Positions 24,188 to 33,916 are shown, numbered from the stretch's first letter. The stretch is 42,815 bases of DNA from Treponema sp. (GCA_017617145.1 JAFZWX010000086.1:1-42815); one strand, 5' to 3'. Notes: generated by a model not told the origin, from the letters alone. A program made the numbers and translations.

Positions 24188-26118
24188 ATGAAAACACAAC
24201 ATTCTTTACTACCTATACAAACGTCAAGGGGGGGGTAAGAGCACATAACCCCTCCCATTCTGGAACAAAACTGTTTTCAGTTTTGCTTGTAATCCTTACA
24301 CTTCTTGCAATCCCTTCATGTAAACATGGAAATACCGGGACACTTGAACCAGAACCGGAGCAAGTTGTTTACACCGTCACCTTTGATACAGACGGTGGCA
24401 GCGAGATTTCTGCAAAATCGGTAAATGCAGATGAAGCTGTGGCCCAGCCGGATTCTCCAACTAAAACCGGATTTGTCTTTGACGGCTGGTATACCGACAG
24501 CCAACTGACTACTGCCTGGGATTTTGAAACAAAGGTTACCCAGAATATTACCCTTTATGCAAAGTGGAAAATTCTTGTTCTGAACGTAACATTCTTTACC
24601 GACGGTGGTACAGAAATTGATTCCCAAAAAGTAAATTACAATGAAAAAGCAGTAAAACCTGCTTCTGATCCAACTAAAGAAAACTGCACTTTCGACGGCT
24701 GGTATACAGATAGAACTTATTCAACAGAATTTGATTTTACAACTGAAATAACACAGGACATCACAATTTATGCAAAATGGATTGTTTCAGAAGAAAGCTT
24801 TGAAGTAAAGTTTGAAACTTCCGGTGGTTCTGATATTGCAACACAGGTTATTAAAGAAAATGAAAAAGCAACAAAACCAGATGTTGACCCAACCAGAGAG
24901 CATTCAAAATTTGACGGCTGGTATGCAGATGAGGGTTGTTCAGTAGCTTTTGATTTTGACACCGAACTTACCGAAGCAACAACTATTTATGCAAAATGGA
25001 TTCCAATCTATACAGTCACCTTTAATACAAATGGTGGCACTACAGTTACCGCTCAGGAAGTTGAAGATGGCAAGAAGGCCACAAAGCCAACAGCCGACCC
25101 GACACGTACAAAGTATAAGTTCTTAGGTTGGTACGCAGATGAGAATTGTACAGAAGGACAGGAGTATAATTTTAATAATTCAGTCTACTCAAATCTTACA
25201 ATTTACGCAAAGTGGATTCCTTTATATACAGTTACATTCATCGGGGCAGACATTCCGCCTAAAACTTTAGAAAAAGGTCAGACAATTGCAAAGCCTGAAA
25301 CCCCTACACGAAGTGACGGTGCTCTATTTGATGACTGGTATATAGATGAAGAATATTCTGCTAAGTATGTTTTTGGCTCTGAAATTGTAGCAGACATAAA
25401 GATTTATGCTAAATGGCTTGATTCATGGACAGTAACATTTAGTGGTGCAAGTTCTATAGAACCAGTTTCTGTAAAACATAACCAGACAGTAACAAAACCT
25501 GCTGACCCTGCAGATACAGAAACATTAGCTTTTGACGGTTGGTATGCCGATTCCACTTTTAAAACACCATTTGACTTTAATACCAAAATTACTGCAAATA
25601 CAACAATTTATGCAAAGTGGCTTCCATTTTATACAATTACATTTAATTCTGTAGATGGTAGCAATGTAAACCCAATTAAGGTTGTACAGGGCAAAAAAGC
25701 CACAAAGCCTGCAGACCCTACACGTGGTTCACGTACTTTTGCCGGCTGGTATAAAGACAGTTCATATACACAGGCTTTTGATTTCACAGCTGAAACAATT
25801 ACAAGAGATATAACTTTATATGCAAGATGGAATATGCCAGAAGGCGTTGATAATGCCATTACAATGAATGTTGAAAAGGGACAACTTGATGTTACATATT
25901 CCCCATATACCAACGGTTTGTGGATGCAATATGAATATACTTTCACCTGTAATGACGGTCCTGCTGACTGGTATTTGAATAATAAACTTGTTAAGTCTAA
26001 TTCTTCTGAATACATGTATACACGAACTTATTTCCAACAAACAGGTATCTTTACTGTTGAAGCCCGAAAGGTAATCAACGATATTGTATACACTTGGACT
26101 GCAGTTTGCAGTATGTAG
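24188..26118 (+). CDS. Phase-variable lipoprotein with seven InlB-type (Listeria-Bacteroides) repeats; out of frame here
   Basis: In this copy ATG 24188 reads 16 codons and stops (TAA) directly after a run of 8 G. With 9 G (or 6) the same ATG continues into the 612-codon frame and gives 643 aa, with a lipoprotein signal KLFSVLLVILTLLAIPSC (lipidation at C45). Without the shift, the only in-frame start is a TTG at 24283, which lacks an RBS and the basic n-region. The mature part has seven ~65-residue Flg_new repeats, each with 'TVTF…GG' and ending F-D-GWY…YAKW (about residues 60-540), then a C-terminal Ig/PKD-like domain. Such repeats occur in surface adhesins and internalins. It heads a three-gene lipoprotein cluster. 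Confidence 0.8.
24228..24235 (+). repeat. Poly-G tract (8 G) at the start of a surface gene
   Basis: Eight consecutive G in an AT-rich genome, within the signal-peptide n-region of the lipoprotein gene. Adding one G restores the reading frame. Poly-G tracts are established phase-variation elements in Treponema pallidum and other bacteria. Confidence 0.85.
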
Positions 26119-26129
26119 GAGATTCAAAT

Positions 26130-27896
26130 ATGAAAAAGAAATTTTTTAATATAATACAAACATTGTTATTAATTTCATTCTTTATTGCAGTTGTTTCGTG
26201 CAATGGCAGTGTGAATACAATAGAAAGAAATAACTCAGATAAGCCTGTACTTAAGGTTTCACTTTATCAAGCAGAAAAAGCAATTCTTCCAGATTCTGAT
26301 TTTACTACATTCAGCTTTGAACTAAAGGCAGGTGAAACAACAATTGGAACTTATACAGGTTCTACAGCCCTTACGGATGATATTATAGATCTTGCCGCAT
26401 ATGGGTTAAATATTGGTGATGAAGTAACTTTTACTCTTACGGCACAAAAAGATGGTGTTACGTGGACAGGCAGTAAAGCAGCAACCTTGACAGGCGGCGA
26501 AAATATTATAACAATCAGGCTTCTTCTTTCGGCTCTAGGAACAGGTAACGGAAGCTTTGCTTATACATTAGATTATTCTGCTGCTCTAACTAAAGCACAG
26601 GTTGCTTCTGCCCATTTAGTAATACGCTCTGCTGCTGATTCAACTGCAACTCCTGTTTTTGATAAGTGGTACGGACCAGACTTGGAAGGTAATGCCGCAC
26701 AGACTGCAATACCTTCCGATTATAAAATTCTTGTTGAAAAATCTAACCTTCCTGCAGGCACTTACTATGTTACTGCGCAATTGTATGCAGAAGCAAAAGA
26801 GACTGCAAAGGTGAGTGAGTGGGGAGACTCAATTATTGTAGCAGCAGGAACAAAAAGTACCGGCACAGGTTACTTAAACGAATTAAACAAAGCACACACT
26901 GTAACCTTTGATTTGAACTATCAGGGAAGTACACCTTTTGTAAGAAAAATTTCATACCTTACAAATATAGGCGATATAACACCTAAACGCAGTGGGTACC
27001 TTTTTAAAGGCTGGTTTCATGATGCAGAGTGCACAGTAGATACCTATAACGGCAAAGATGCATTTAAGAGTTTTAAAGATGAGAATGAGGTTCCTGCTGA
27101 TGAATTTACTCTTTATGCTAAATGGGTAGAGTTTGCTCAAGGTGCTCCAACAGTTACTATTTTTGATAAAGATACTTTGTATGTAACTCCAGATAATTAT
27201 GCTATAGCACAATTGAGTTGGTATGATGAATCAAAAAAGATAGCCTGGTATAAGATTAATACCGTTCCTAATAGAGTATATAAAATATGCTGGATTAATT
27301 ATAATAACGCGGGACTTCATGATTTTATTTATGAGAATGATTTTGATGCACGCTGGGTACCTGCACAGATAACTTTATATAAAGATGTTGATGAAGCTAT
27401 TCCATTAAGAACTTTGAATAATTCTGAAATCAGTACACCAAATTCCCAATATTGTGACTTTCTTTTTACAGCGGAATCTAACCAGACTGTTGTTGCTATG
27501 GAAGCTACAGCTAGCAATGGATTAGCAGCTTTCCGTGTAACAAACTATAATCCAGATGCAGTAGTTACGGAATCATTAACTGGAATTGTTAAGGTTATTG
27601 TAGATGATATTGGTGTATCTTTTACTCGTTCTGGTACATTAGATATAAGCACTTTCTCTTATTGTGCTCCTTGGTATTTCCGATTTGATATAAAAAATTA
27701 TTCTGATTATCAGAACAACAGATGGTATATAAACGGAAAGCAGGTTACTAGTGATTCAGGTAATTCGTTCTCAATTCAATGTGATGATTATCCTGTAGGA
27801 ATCTATACTATAACATTAGAAACTAAGAAAAAATCTAACGGTGAATGGTATTCATATACAGCACAGTTTAAAATTACCGAAGAAGATCACAGTTAG
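26130..27896 (+). CDS. Surface lipoprotein with one InlB-type repeat
   Basis: 588 aa from ATG 26130, with TAGGAG at 26116-26121; the longer upstream frame from 26094 is rejected for lack of an RBS. Lipoprotein signal ending AVVSC (C24). Residues ~35-150 and ~150-265 are beta-rich domains also seen in the third gene (shared 'GTGNGSFAYTLDYS', 'LPAGTYYVTAQL' elements). One Flg_new repeat lies at ~270-345 (HTVTFDLN…LYAKW). A jelly-roll or carbohydrate-binding-like domain (~350-470) and an Ig-like C-terminus (WYINGKQV) similar to the end of the first gene (WYLNNKLV) follow. Predicted to be exposed on the outer surface. Function unknown. Confidence 0.75.
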   Translation: MKKKFFNIIQTLLLISFFIAVVSCNGSVNTIERNNSDKPVLKVSLYQAEKAILPDSDFTTFSFELKAGETTIGTYTGSTALTDDIIDLAAYGLNIGDEVTFTLTAQKDGVTWTGSKAATLTGGENIITIRLLLSALGTGNGSFAYTLDYSAALTKAQVASAHLVIRSAADSTATPVFDKWYGPDLEGNAAQTAIPSDYKILVEKSNLPAGTYYVTAQLYAEAKETAKVSEWGDSIIVAAGTKSTGTGYLNELNKAHTVTFDLNYQGSTPFVRKISYLTNIGDITPKRSGYLFKGWFHDAECTVDTYNGKDAFKSFKDENEVPADEFTLYAKWVEFAQGAPTVTIFDKDTLYVTPDNYAIAQLSWYDESKKIAWYKINTVPNRVYKICWINYNNAGLHDFIYENDFDARWVPAQITLYKDVDEAIPLRTLNNSEISTPNSQYCDFLFTAESNQTVVAMEATASNGLAAFRVTNYNPDAVVTESLTGIVKVIVDDIGVSFTRSGTLDISTFSYCAPWYFRFDIKNYSDYQNNRWYINGKQVTSDSGNSFSIQCDDYPVGIYTITLETKKKSNGEWYSYTAQFKITEEDHS

Positions 27897-27909
27897 GGAG
27901 GGTAAAAAA

Positions 27910-30123
27910 ATGAAAAATAATAAGTTTTTTAAAGCAATAAATATATTCTTATTTTTGTTTGTTTCAACAGCAGTGTTTACAATTGTTTCCTGTAATGAGG
28001 TTTCAATAGATTTACCTGAACAGTATGGAAAAACTGTATTATCAATAATGGTACAGAATGATGATAGAACTATTTGCCCAGAATTATCTCCAAGTCAGTT
28101 AACAAATTTTAAGCTTACTGGTTATAAAGACGGAGACGTTGATGAAAATGACCAGCCTGTAATTTATACACTTGGTTCTTCAACAGGTTATGCAGATATT
28201 CAGGCACTTACTACTGCAGAAATTAGTCTCCCTGAAGATGCTGTGGGTAACTATTGGTCCTTTACACTTACTGCAGAATGTAATGCAGAAGGTGTAAAAA
28301 GAACTTATACTTCTAAAGTAACAAAAACAATCCGTGCTGGGGCTAATGCAGTAAAATTTACATATTCTTTTGAATCTGATTATGATACAGGTAATGGTGA
28401 TTTCTCTGTTACCTTAGACTGGTCAGGAGTAGAAGGTAATGTTAATAGGGCCTTTGCAGTATTAGAGGATGTAAATGAAACTGTTGCAGATAAAAATTAT
28501 AACAATCTTACTATAAGCAATAAAAAAGTAACAGTTGCCGATACAAATATTCCTGCAGGTATTTATAGACTAAAAATCTCATTAAACCAAGGTGATGCAC
28601 AGGTTGCGTACTGGCAGGAAATTGTAAAGATTGCAGGAAACTTTTCTAGTAAGGCAACACGCACAATAGAAGGTTTTCTTGATGCCTATTCAATTACATT
28701 TAATATGAATAACGGAAATGATGAAGTAATAAATCCGTGCCCTGCAACAGTAAGTGTTGTTACAGATATTTTTGAAAATGGAGCACCTCAGCGTAATGGT
28801 TATACATTTATAAACTGGTATACAGACGCAGACTTTAAAAATCCATTTGATGTAAAAAAATGTACTAAAGATACAACTTTGTATGCAAGGTGGCTCAGTA
28901 ATACAGATCCTCATATTGCAACAAAAAATACAATTGCCGAACGAATTGCAAATGTTTCTTCATCTGATATTTCAAATCCGTTTGTTATTAAAGTTTATGG
29001 TGAATTTCAGAAGGCAGATTTTGAATCAACCAGGGATGCTCTGCTTGCCAGAAATTTTTACGATGAAAATGATGCAGTATATATTGCTCTTGATTTTTCA
29101 GAAGCAGAAACAGATGAAATCAAAGAATTTGATTACTTTTGGTACAGAGACTGTACTTGTCTTGCCGGTCTAACAATTCCAAATACTGTTCTTTATGAGT
29201 GGTGGTATCAAGGTTATTCAGAATATAAGTATGGTGTTACCGGACAATTAATTTCTAACCTTCCTAATCTTTGTTATATTAATGCCTCTGCTGATAATCC
29301 TTATTATTCTTCAAAAGATGGTGTATTGTATAGCAAGGATGGTACAAGTCTTGTTGCTTTCCCACAAGGAAAAACATGTCAGGATGATATGTTTACAATT
29401 CCAGATGGTGTAAAACAAATAGGAAAATATGCATTCTGTGGATATCCGAAAACACATCAGATATATTTTAAGAAAGATGTTGAATTAATTAAATCCCATG
29501 CTTTCGACAGTTGTCGGGGTTTAACATCATTCTATTTTGAAGATAAATCACATTTGTGGAATGGAAATTATGGCGAAATCTTTAACATAGAGGATTATTT
29601 TAATGCCAAATTAGAGTCGGGGTATTTAACCTTATCTACTGGTTATAGTAAAGGAGATGTTACCTTCGAACAAAATTTAGCACAATATAATGTAACTCAA
29701 CTTGCGGTTACACAAGGTGCCGGAACTGATGAACAAAATCATGATATTGATACCGAAGGCTTTAATACTATAACAATTCCTGCCAGCACTAATAGATTAT
29801 GGTATTCGTTTGAAACTATTCCGGGGCATACTTATAATGTATATTTCTGTACTTCTGATAATGCTGCTGAATTTGAAAATGTCCCAGACTCAGACAACTT
29901 AGTATCAAGCCTTAGATTATCCTGCTATCATGCAGATGGAATGCTTTATATTGAAGGACTTGGAATAAACGGAGCTGCAAAACCATATTTTGCTGCCATT
30001 GAAAAGCAGGGAGTCGAAGATGTGGCATATATTTGTCTAAGACCTTCAAATGCTTATGTAGAAAAGAAATTATACATGATCATCCGAGACGTGCCTCCTT
30101 CCAATTCAGGCGAAGGCGATTAA
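27910..30123 (+). CDS. Surface lipoprotein with InlB-type repeat and BspA-like leucine-rich repeats
   Basis: 737 aa from ATG 27910, with GGGAGGG (27896-27902) upstream. Lipobox TIVSC (C28). N-terminal beta domains homologous to the second gene (~35-255), one Flg_new repeat (~258-325, YSITFNMNNG…LYARW), then a BspA-type LRR_5 region (~430-550: YYSSKDGVLYSKDGTSLVAFP, FTIPDGVKQIGKYAF, KSHAFDSCRGL) and a C-terminal beta-sandwich domain (~590-730). BspA-type repeats in oral and gut anaerobes, including T. denticola LrrA, mediate binding to host proteins or other bacteria. It is the last of three consecutive lipoprotein genes and probably shares their transcript. Confidence 0.78.
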   Translation: MKNNKFFKAINIFLFLFVSTAVFTIVSCNEVSIDLPEQYGKTVLSIMVQNDDRTICPELSPSQLTNFKLTGYKDGDVDENDQPVIYTLGSSTGYADIQALTTAEISLPEDAVGNYWSFTLTAECNAEGVKRTYTSKVTKTIRAGANAVKFTYSFESDYDTGNGDFSVTLDWSGVEGNVNRAFAVLEDVNETVADKNYNNLTISNKKVTVADTNIPAGIYRLKISLNQGDAQVAYWQEIVKIAGNFSSKATRTIEGFLDAYSITFNMNNGNDEVINPCPATVSVVTDIFENGAPQRNGYTFINWYTDADFKNPFDVKKCTKDTTLYARWLSNTDPHIATKNTIAERIANVSSSDISNPFVIKVYGEFQKADFESTRDALLARNFYDENDAVYIALDFSEAETDEIKEFDYFWYRDCTCLAGLTIPNTVLYEWWYQGYSEYKYGVTGQLISNLPNLCYINASADNPYYSSKDGVLYSKDGTSLVAFPQGKTCQDDMFTIPDGVKQIGKYAFCGYPKTHQIYFKKDVELIKSHAFDSCRGLTSFYFEDKSHLWNGNYGEIFNIEDYFNAKLESGYLTLSTGYSKGDVTFEQNLAQYNVTQLAVTQGAGTDEQNHDIDTEGFNTITIPASTNRLWYSFETIPGHTYNVYFCTSDNAAEFENVPDSDNLVSSLRLSCYHADGMLYIEGLGINGAAKPYFAAIEKQGVEDVAYICLRPSNAYVEKKLYMIIRDVPPSNSGEGD

Positions 30124-30137
30124 CAGGAGGGGTCCCC

Positions 30138-30166
30138 TTGTTCTAATTTCTCTTTTTCTGTAAATT
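30138..30166 (+). promoter_or_regulatory. mutS2 promoter with overlapping palindrome
   Basis: -35 TTGTTC (30138-30143), 17-nt spacer, -10 TAAATT (30161-30166), then six bases and the ATG at 30173, so the mRNA is probably leaderless. The tight palindrome AGGGGTCCCCTT (30128-30139) abuts and overlaps the -35 and could be an operator. Confidence 0.6.
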
Positions 30167-30172
30167 GTGGTT

Positions 30173-32698
30173 ATGAACAAATCTGCTTTACAGGAAATTG
30201 ATTTTTACCGTGTTCGTGACCAGGTGGCTGCTTACTGCACCACACAGGAAGCAAAAGAGTTGTTTCTACAAAGGGAACCTCTTACAGAACAAAAACAAAT
30301 AGAATTACTCAAAAATCTAAGTCGTGAATGGGCTAAGTATCTTAGTGCATCGCGTAAAAATCCGGTTTTATTCTGGGAACCGGTTGCGCCTCTTTTTGAT
30401 GTAATTAAGGCAAAAGGAACAAGTCTTGTTCTTGAGCAGGTAAAATCACTTGGCGATTTTGTTCAAAGCGTTAATAATATAAAGCAGTGTATTACACTTC
30501 ATGCCGATGACCTTGAATTAAAAAATCTTTTAGAGCAGACTCAAAAGCTCCCCGATTTTACAGAAACAGAAAAGCTTATTTTTCATATAATCACTCCAGA
30601 CGGTCAGATGCGTGACCTTCCAGAAATTGCTGCTATTCGTAAACAGATTGCTTCGCTCAATACAAAAATCAAAACAATTCTTCGCCATTATACAACAGAC
30701 CAGAAGCTTGCAGGCGTACTTGAATCTTCTGTGCCTGTTCTTCGTAACGGGCGTCAGGTGCTTGCTGTAAAGGCGAGCCTTCAGAACAGAATCAACGGAA
30801 TTATTATTGATATTTCACAATCGGCACAAACTGTTTATGTTGAACCTCAGGAAGTTGTTCTTTGCAGTAACGAGCTTATCCAGAAAGAAAACGAACTTAT
30901 TCAGGTAATAAACCGCATTCTGGCCCAGCTTACAAAGGATTTGCAACCATCTATTCCGCTTTTCCGTCAGGCTCATCCTGTTATGCTTTTGATGGATACA
31001 ACTTGTGCCGCTGCACGCTGGGGAAACGAAAATAACTGTACTTATGCGGTTCCTGCTATTGGTGAGCCTCCGCTGCTTTTGAAGGCGCGTCATCCTTTGC
31101 TTGGTGAAAAGGCTGTTCCAATCGATTTTTATTTTATGGACGGCAAGCGTGTACTTATCATTACGGGTCCAAACACCGGTGGTAAAACTGTTTCGCTTAA
31201 AACCTTTGCACTTTTTTGTATGCTTAATCAGGCTGGGCTTCCTGTTCCCGCTGCAGAAGGTACAAGCCTTCCTGTTTTCAAAGAACTTTTTGCCGATATT
31301 GGCGACAGTCAGGATATTGATATGAGCCTTTCGACCTTTAGTGGTCATATGAAAAATATTGCTCAGGCTGTTACAGGGGCGGGTAAGCATTCTCTGGTGC
31401 TTCTGGATGAACTTGGAAGCGGTACAGACCCACAGGAAGGAACCGCGCTTGCCATGGCTGTGCTTGATAATTTAATAGAAAAAAAAGCGTTTGTTTTAGT
31501 TACAACTCACATGGGAATCTTAAAAAACTACGGTTATACGAATCCGCTTTGTGTAAATGCAAGTGTAGAATTTGATACAAGCACGCTTTCTCCTTCTTAT
31601 AAATTGAATATGGGAATCCCTGGCGAAAGTCACGCTATTGCAATTGCAAGAAAATCGGGCTTGCCGCAGGAAGTTGTGAATCAGGCAAAAAATTATATTG
31701 CAACCGAGCAGGCAGATGTTTCCTCTCTTATAAAAGGTTTGAATAAAAAACATCAGGAGCTTGACCGCATTCAGCACAAGGCACGCATGCTCCAGAAAGA
31801 AGTTGAAGAAAAAGATTTGCGTATAAAAGAAAAAGAACTTTCCTTGCGACGTAAAGAAAATGAGCTTAAAAAAGGTCATCAGCAGGAAATGCACGACTTT
31901 TTGATTCACAGCCGCCGCACGCTCGAAAATCTTGTACGCCAGCTTAGGGAAGGGGAGCTTACACGCGAAAAAACTCTTGGAGTAAAGCAGTTTATTTCTG
32001 AACTAGAAAAGAATGTTGAACGCCTGGACAATAAAATAGAAGTTGAAGATGAAAAACTTTCGGAACAGGAACAGGCTTTTCAGAAAGAAGCCGAAGCCCG
32101 CAAAAAACAATCCGGTTCAAATAAAAAAACAAAACGCAAGCTGAGCAATGCCGAAGCCCTTAAATATGCAACACCTGTTATGGAAGGTGTGGCGGCAGGA
32201 ACTTCCTCTTCAAAAAAATCAGAAGAAGAACGCCCGCTTGTTTTTGAGCCGGGAGCAACAGTAACTGCAGGAGCAACCCGCAATGAAGGTGTACTCATTG
32301 ATCTTGCCCGTAAAGGTGTATGGAACGTTCAGTTTGGCAGCGTAAAAATGACTGTAAAAGAAAAAGATTTGCATCTTGTAAAGTCAAGCAACAGCACAAA
32401 AATCACCCCTGATGTTTCCTACGATTTACAATCTTCCACTGCCGAAGAACACCCTGTTTTTGAATTACGCCTTCTTGGCATGCGTTCCGAACAAGCAATC
32501 CGCGCTCTTGAACATCAAATAGATTTATGCACCCTAAACAATTTCCCACATTTCAGCGTAATCCATGGCAAAGGCGACGGCATCCTCCAGCAATCCGTCC
32601 GCGACTACCTGTCTCATTCCCCTTTGGTAAAATCCTTCGAATTCGCCCCCCCCGAAGACGGCGGCACCGGCAAAACATATGTAACGCTGAATGGTTAA
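30173..32698 (+). CDS. mutS2: Endonuclease MutS2
   Basis: 841 aa. MutS core and coiled-coil domains (~1-320), ATPase with Walker A GPNTGGKT (332-339) and Walker B LVLLDELGSGTDP, a long charged coiled coil (~515-640), and a C-terminal Smr domain (~765-841) containing LRLLGMRSEQAIRAL and HGKGDGILQQSV. It lacks the mismatch-recognition domain of MutS. MutS2 suppresses recombination and, in Bacillus, rescues collided ribosomes. The ATG at 30173 is used rather than GTG 30167, which falls directly after the -10. The last codons contain an 8-C run (32646-32653). Confidence 0.93.
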   Translation: MNKSALQEIDFYRVRDQVAAYCTTQEAKELFLQREPLTEQKQIELLKNLSREWAKYLSASRKNPVLFWEPVAPLFDVIKAKGTSLVLEQVKSLGDFVQSVNNIKQCITLHADDLELKNLLEQTQKLPDFTETEKLIFHIITPDGQMRDLPEIAAIRKQIASLNTKIKTILRHYTTDQKLAGVLESSVPVLRNGRQVLAVKASLQNRINGIIIDISQSAQTVYVEPQEVVLCSNELIQKENELIQVINRILAQLTKDLQPSIPLFRQAHPVMLLMDTTCAAARWGNENNCTYAVPAIGEPPLLLKARHPLLGEKAVPIDFYFMDGKRVLIITGPNTGGKTVSLKTFALFCMLNQAGLPVPAAEGTSLPVFKELFADIGDSQDIDMSLSTFSGHMKNIAQAVTGAGKHSLVLLDELGSGTDPQEGTALAMAVLDNLIEKKAFVLVTTHMGILKNYGYTNPLCVNASVEFDTSTLSPSYKLNMGIPGESHAIAIARKSGLPQEVVNQAKNYIATEQADVSSLIKGLNKKHQELDRIQHKARMLQKEVEEKDLRIKEKELSLRRKENELKKGHQQEMHDFLIHSRRTLENLVRQLREGELTREKTLGVKQFISELEKNVERLDNKIEVEDEKLSEQEQAFQKEAEARKKQSGSNKKTKRKLSNAEALKYATPVMEGVAAGTSSSKKSEEERPLVFEPGATVTAGATRNEGVLIDLARKGVWNVQFGSVKMTVKEKDLHLVKSSNSTKITPDVSYDLQSSTAEEHPVFELRLLGMRSEQAIRALEHQIDLCTLNNFPHFSVIHGKGDGILQQSVRDYLSHSPLVKSFEFAPPEDGGTGKTYVTLNG
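32646..32653 (+). repeat. Poly-C tract (8 C) near the mutS2 3' end
   Basis: Eight C in a row inside the Smr domain coding sequence (codons for …F-A-P-P-E…), 15 codons before the stop. A slip would alter only the extreme C-terminus. Confidence 0.75.
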
Positions 32699-32733
32699 AT
32701 TTTAATAAATCTCTTCACTTTTTTCTCAAATTT

Positions 32734-32763
32734 TTGTAAGAAGTCGAATTTTTTTTCTAATCT
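32734..32763 (+). promoter_or_regulatory. Promoter of the second Rpn gene
   Basis: -35 TTGTAA (32734-32739), 18-nt spacer starting GAAGTC, -10 TAATCT (32758-32763). It is closely similar to the promoter at 2324-2353, including the preceding T-rich run (TTTTTCTCAAATTTT against TTTTTTCAAAATTTT). Confidence 0.5.
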
Positions 32764-32833
32764 ATATGTAGGAAATTCTTTATTTCGCCGGGGCGGTATG
32801 CCTGGAAAAATTTATCAGTTTAAGGGGAAGAAA

Positions 32834-33739
32834 ATGGAAAACGAATTATCAGTTTTTTATCAAAGAGAGTACAAAGACAGGCTGTTCAAATTTATATTTG
32901 GACGGGAAAGCGATGAAAGTAAAAAATGGAGGCTCCAGCTTTATAATGCTTTAAACGGAACAAATTATGACGACCCTGATGAGTTGAAAATCAACACAAT
33001 TGAAAACGTCATTTATATTTCCATGCATAATGATATTTCATTTCTCATTGATTCAGAAATGGATTTATATGAACAGCAGAGTTCACAGAATCCCAATATG
33101 CCGCTCAGAGGGTTGTTTTATTTTTCACTTCTGTATCAGGGATACATAAAGGAAAATGAATTAAACATTCTCAGTAATCACCTTGTTCAAATTCCTACTC
33201 CAAGGTTTATTGTATTTTATAATGGGCCTGACAAAAATCCAGACTCTTGGAAATTAAAACTTTCAGATGCATTTATGCAAAATGATGATTCTGGTGATTT
33301 TGAATGGACTGCCACAGTTATAAATATTAATGATAAACATAATCAGACACTTTACGATAACTGTAATCCGTTGTATGATTATGTCAGATATATTGGTAGA
33401 ATTAAATCTAACCTAAAATCAGGCATGGTAAATGATAAAGCAATAGATGAGGCCATTGATTTTGCGATAAAACATAACTATCTGCAAGGCTTTTTCGAAA
33501 AACACAGAGCGGAGGTAAGGGGCATGTGTCTTACAGAATTTGATGTAGAAGAATTCAAAAAAGTCTGCCGAAATGACGGATACATTGACGGTCGCGAGGA
33601 AGGCAAAAAAGAAAAAGCCGAAGAAGCCGCAATAGCATTTCTTAAGAAAGATTTCCCTCCAGAAACAATCGCTGAATGTGAAGGTCTCCCGCTCGAAAGA
33701 GTCCTTGAATTGCAAAAAAGTATCAAAGAAATGGCTTAA
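32834..33739 (+). CDS. Rpn-family recombination-promoting nuclease / putative transposase
   Basis: 301 aa from ATG 32834 (AAGGGGAAG upstream); the ATG at 32798 has no RBS. Features of the Clostridium/Treponema-type Rpn branch: N-terminal YKDRLFKFIFG, LYNALNGTNY, D-x-D around SFLIDSEMDLYEQQSS (the E-x-Q catalytic motif), NPNMPLRGLFYFS and a FIVFYNG strand. PD-(D/E)xK nuclease fold. The C-terminal ~70 residues (MCLTEFDVEEFKK…EGKKEK) are helical and preceded by a strong internal RBS. It is less than 30% similar by eye to the first Rpn gene yet shares its promoter. No terminal inverted repeats, hence a resident gene rather than a mobile element. Confidence 0.85.
   Translation: MENELSVFYQREYKDRLFKFIFGRESDESKKWRLQLYNALNGTNYDDPDELKINTIENVIYISMHNDISFLIDSEMDLYEQQSSQNPNMPLRGLFYFSLLYQGYIKENELNILSNHLVQIPTPRFIVFYNGPDKNPDSWKLKLSDAFMQNDDSGDFEWTATVININDKHNQTLYDNCNPLYDYVRYIGRIKSNLKSGMVNDKAIDEAIDFAIKHNYLQGFFEKHRAEVRGMCLTEFDVEEFKKVCRNDGYIDGREEGKKEKAEEAAIAFLKKDFPPETIAECEGLPLERVLELQKSIKEMA
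33524..33739 (+). CDS. Internal in-frame ORF of the second Rpn gene (RpnS-like, 71 aa)
   Basis: Codon 231 is an ATG preceded by GGAGGT (33511-33516) at 7-nt spacing. The product would be the helical C-terminal tail beginning MCLTEFDVEEF, a block conserved in this Rpn branch. By analogy with E. coli RpnS it may be an intragenic antitoxin. The match of codon number and RBS strength with the first Rpn gene makes chance less likely. Confidence 0.5.
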   Translation: MCLTEFDVEEFKKVCRNDGYIDGREEGKKEKAEEAAIAFLKKDFPPETIAECEGLPLERVLELQKSIKEMA

Positions 33740-33876
33740 AAAAAGTCAAAATTCAACTTTTTGCCCAGAATTTCCGAAAATAATAGAACCGGAGAAATTG
33801 TTTATCTAAAGCAAGGAAATACATGAAATTGTGCAGACATCAATGACAAAAGAATAACATTTTGTTGTTTTTTTTG

Positions 33877-33905
33877 TTGACTTCTGCATAATTGCGTGTT
33901 AAGAT
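33877..33905 (+). promoter_or_regulatory. Promoter of barrel gene 1
   Basis: -35 TTGACT (33877-33882), 17-nt spacer, -10 TAAGAT (33900-33905). It drives a ~70-nt leader that ends in a strong Shine-Dalgarno (GGAGG 33965-33969). Confidence 0.7.
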
Positions 33906-33916
33906 AATAAAAAAGG

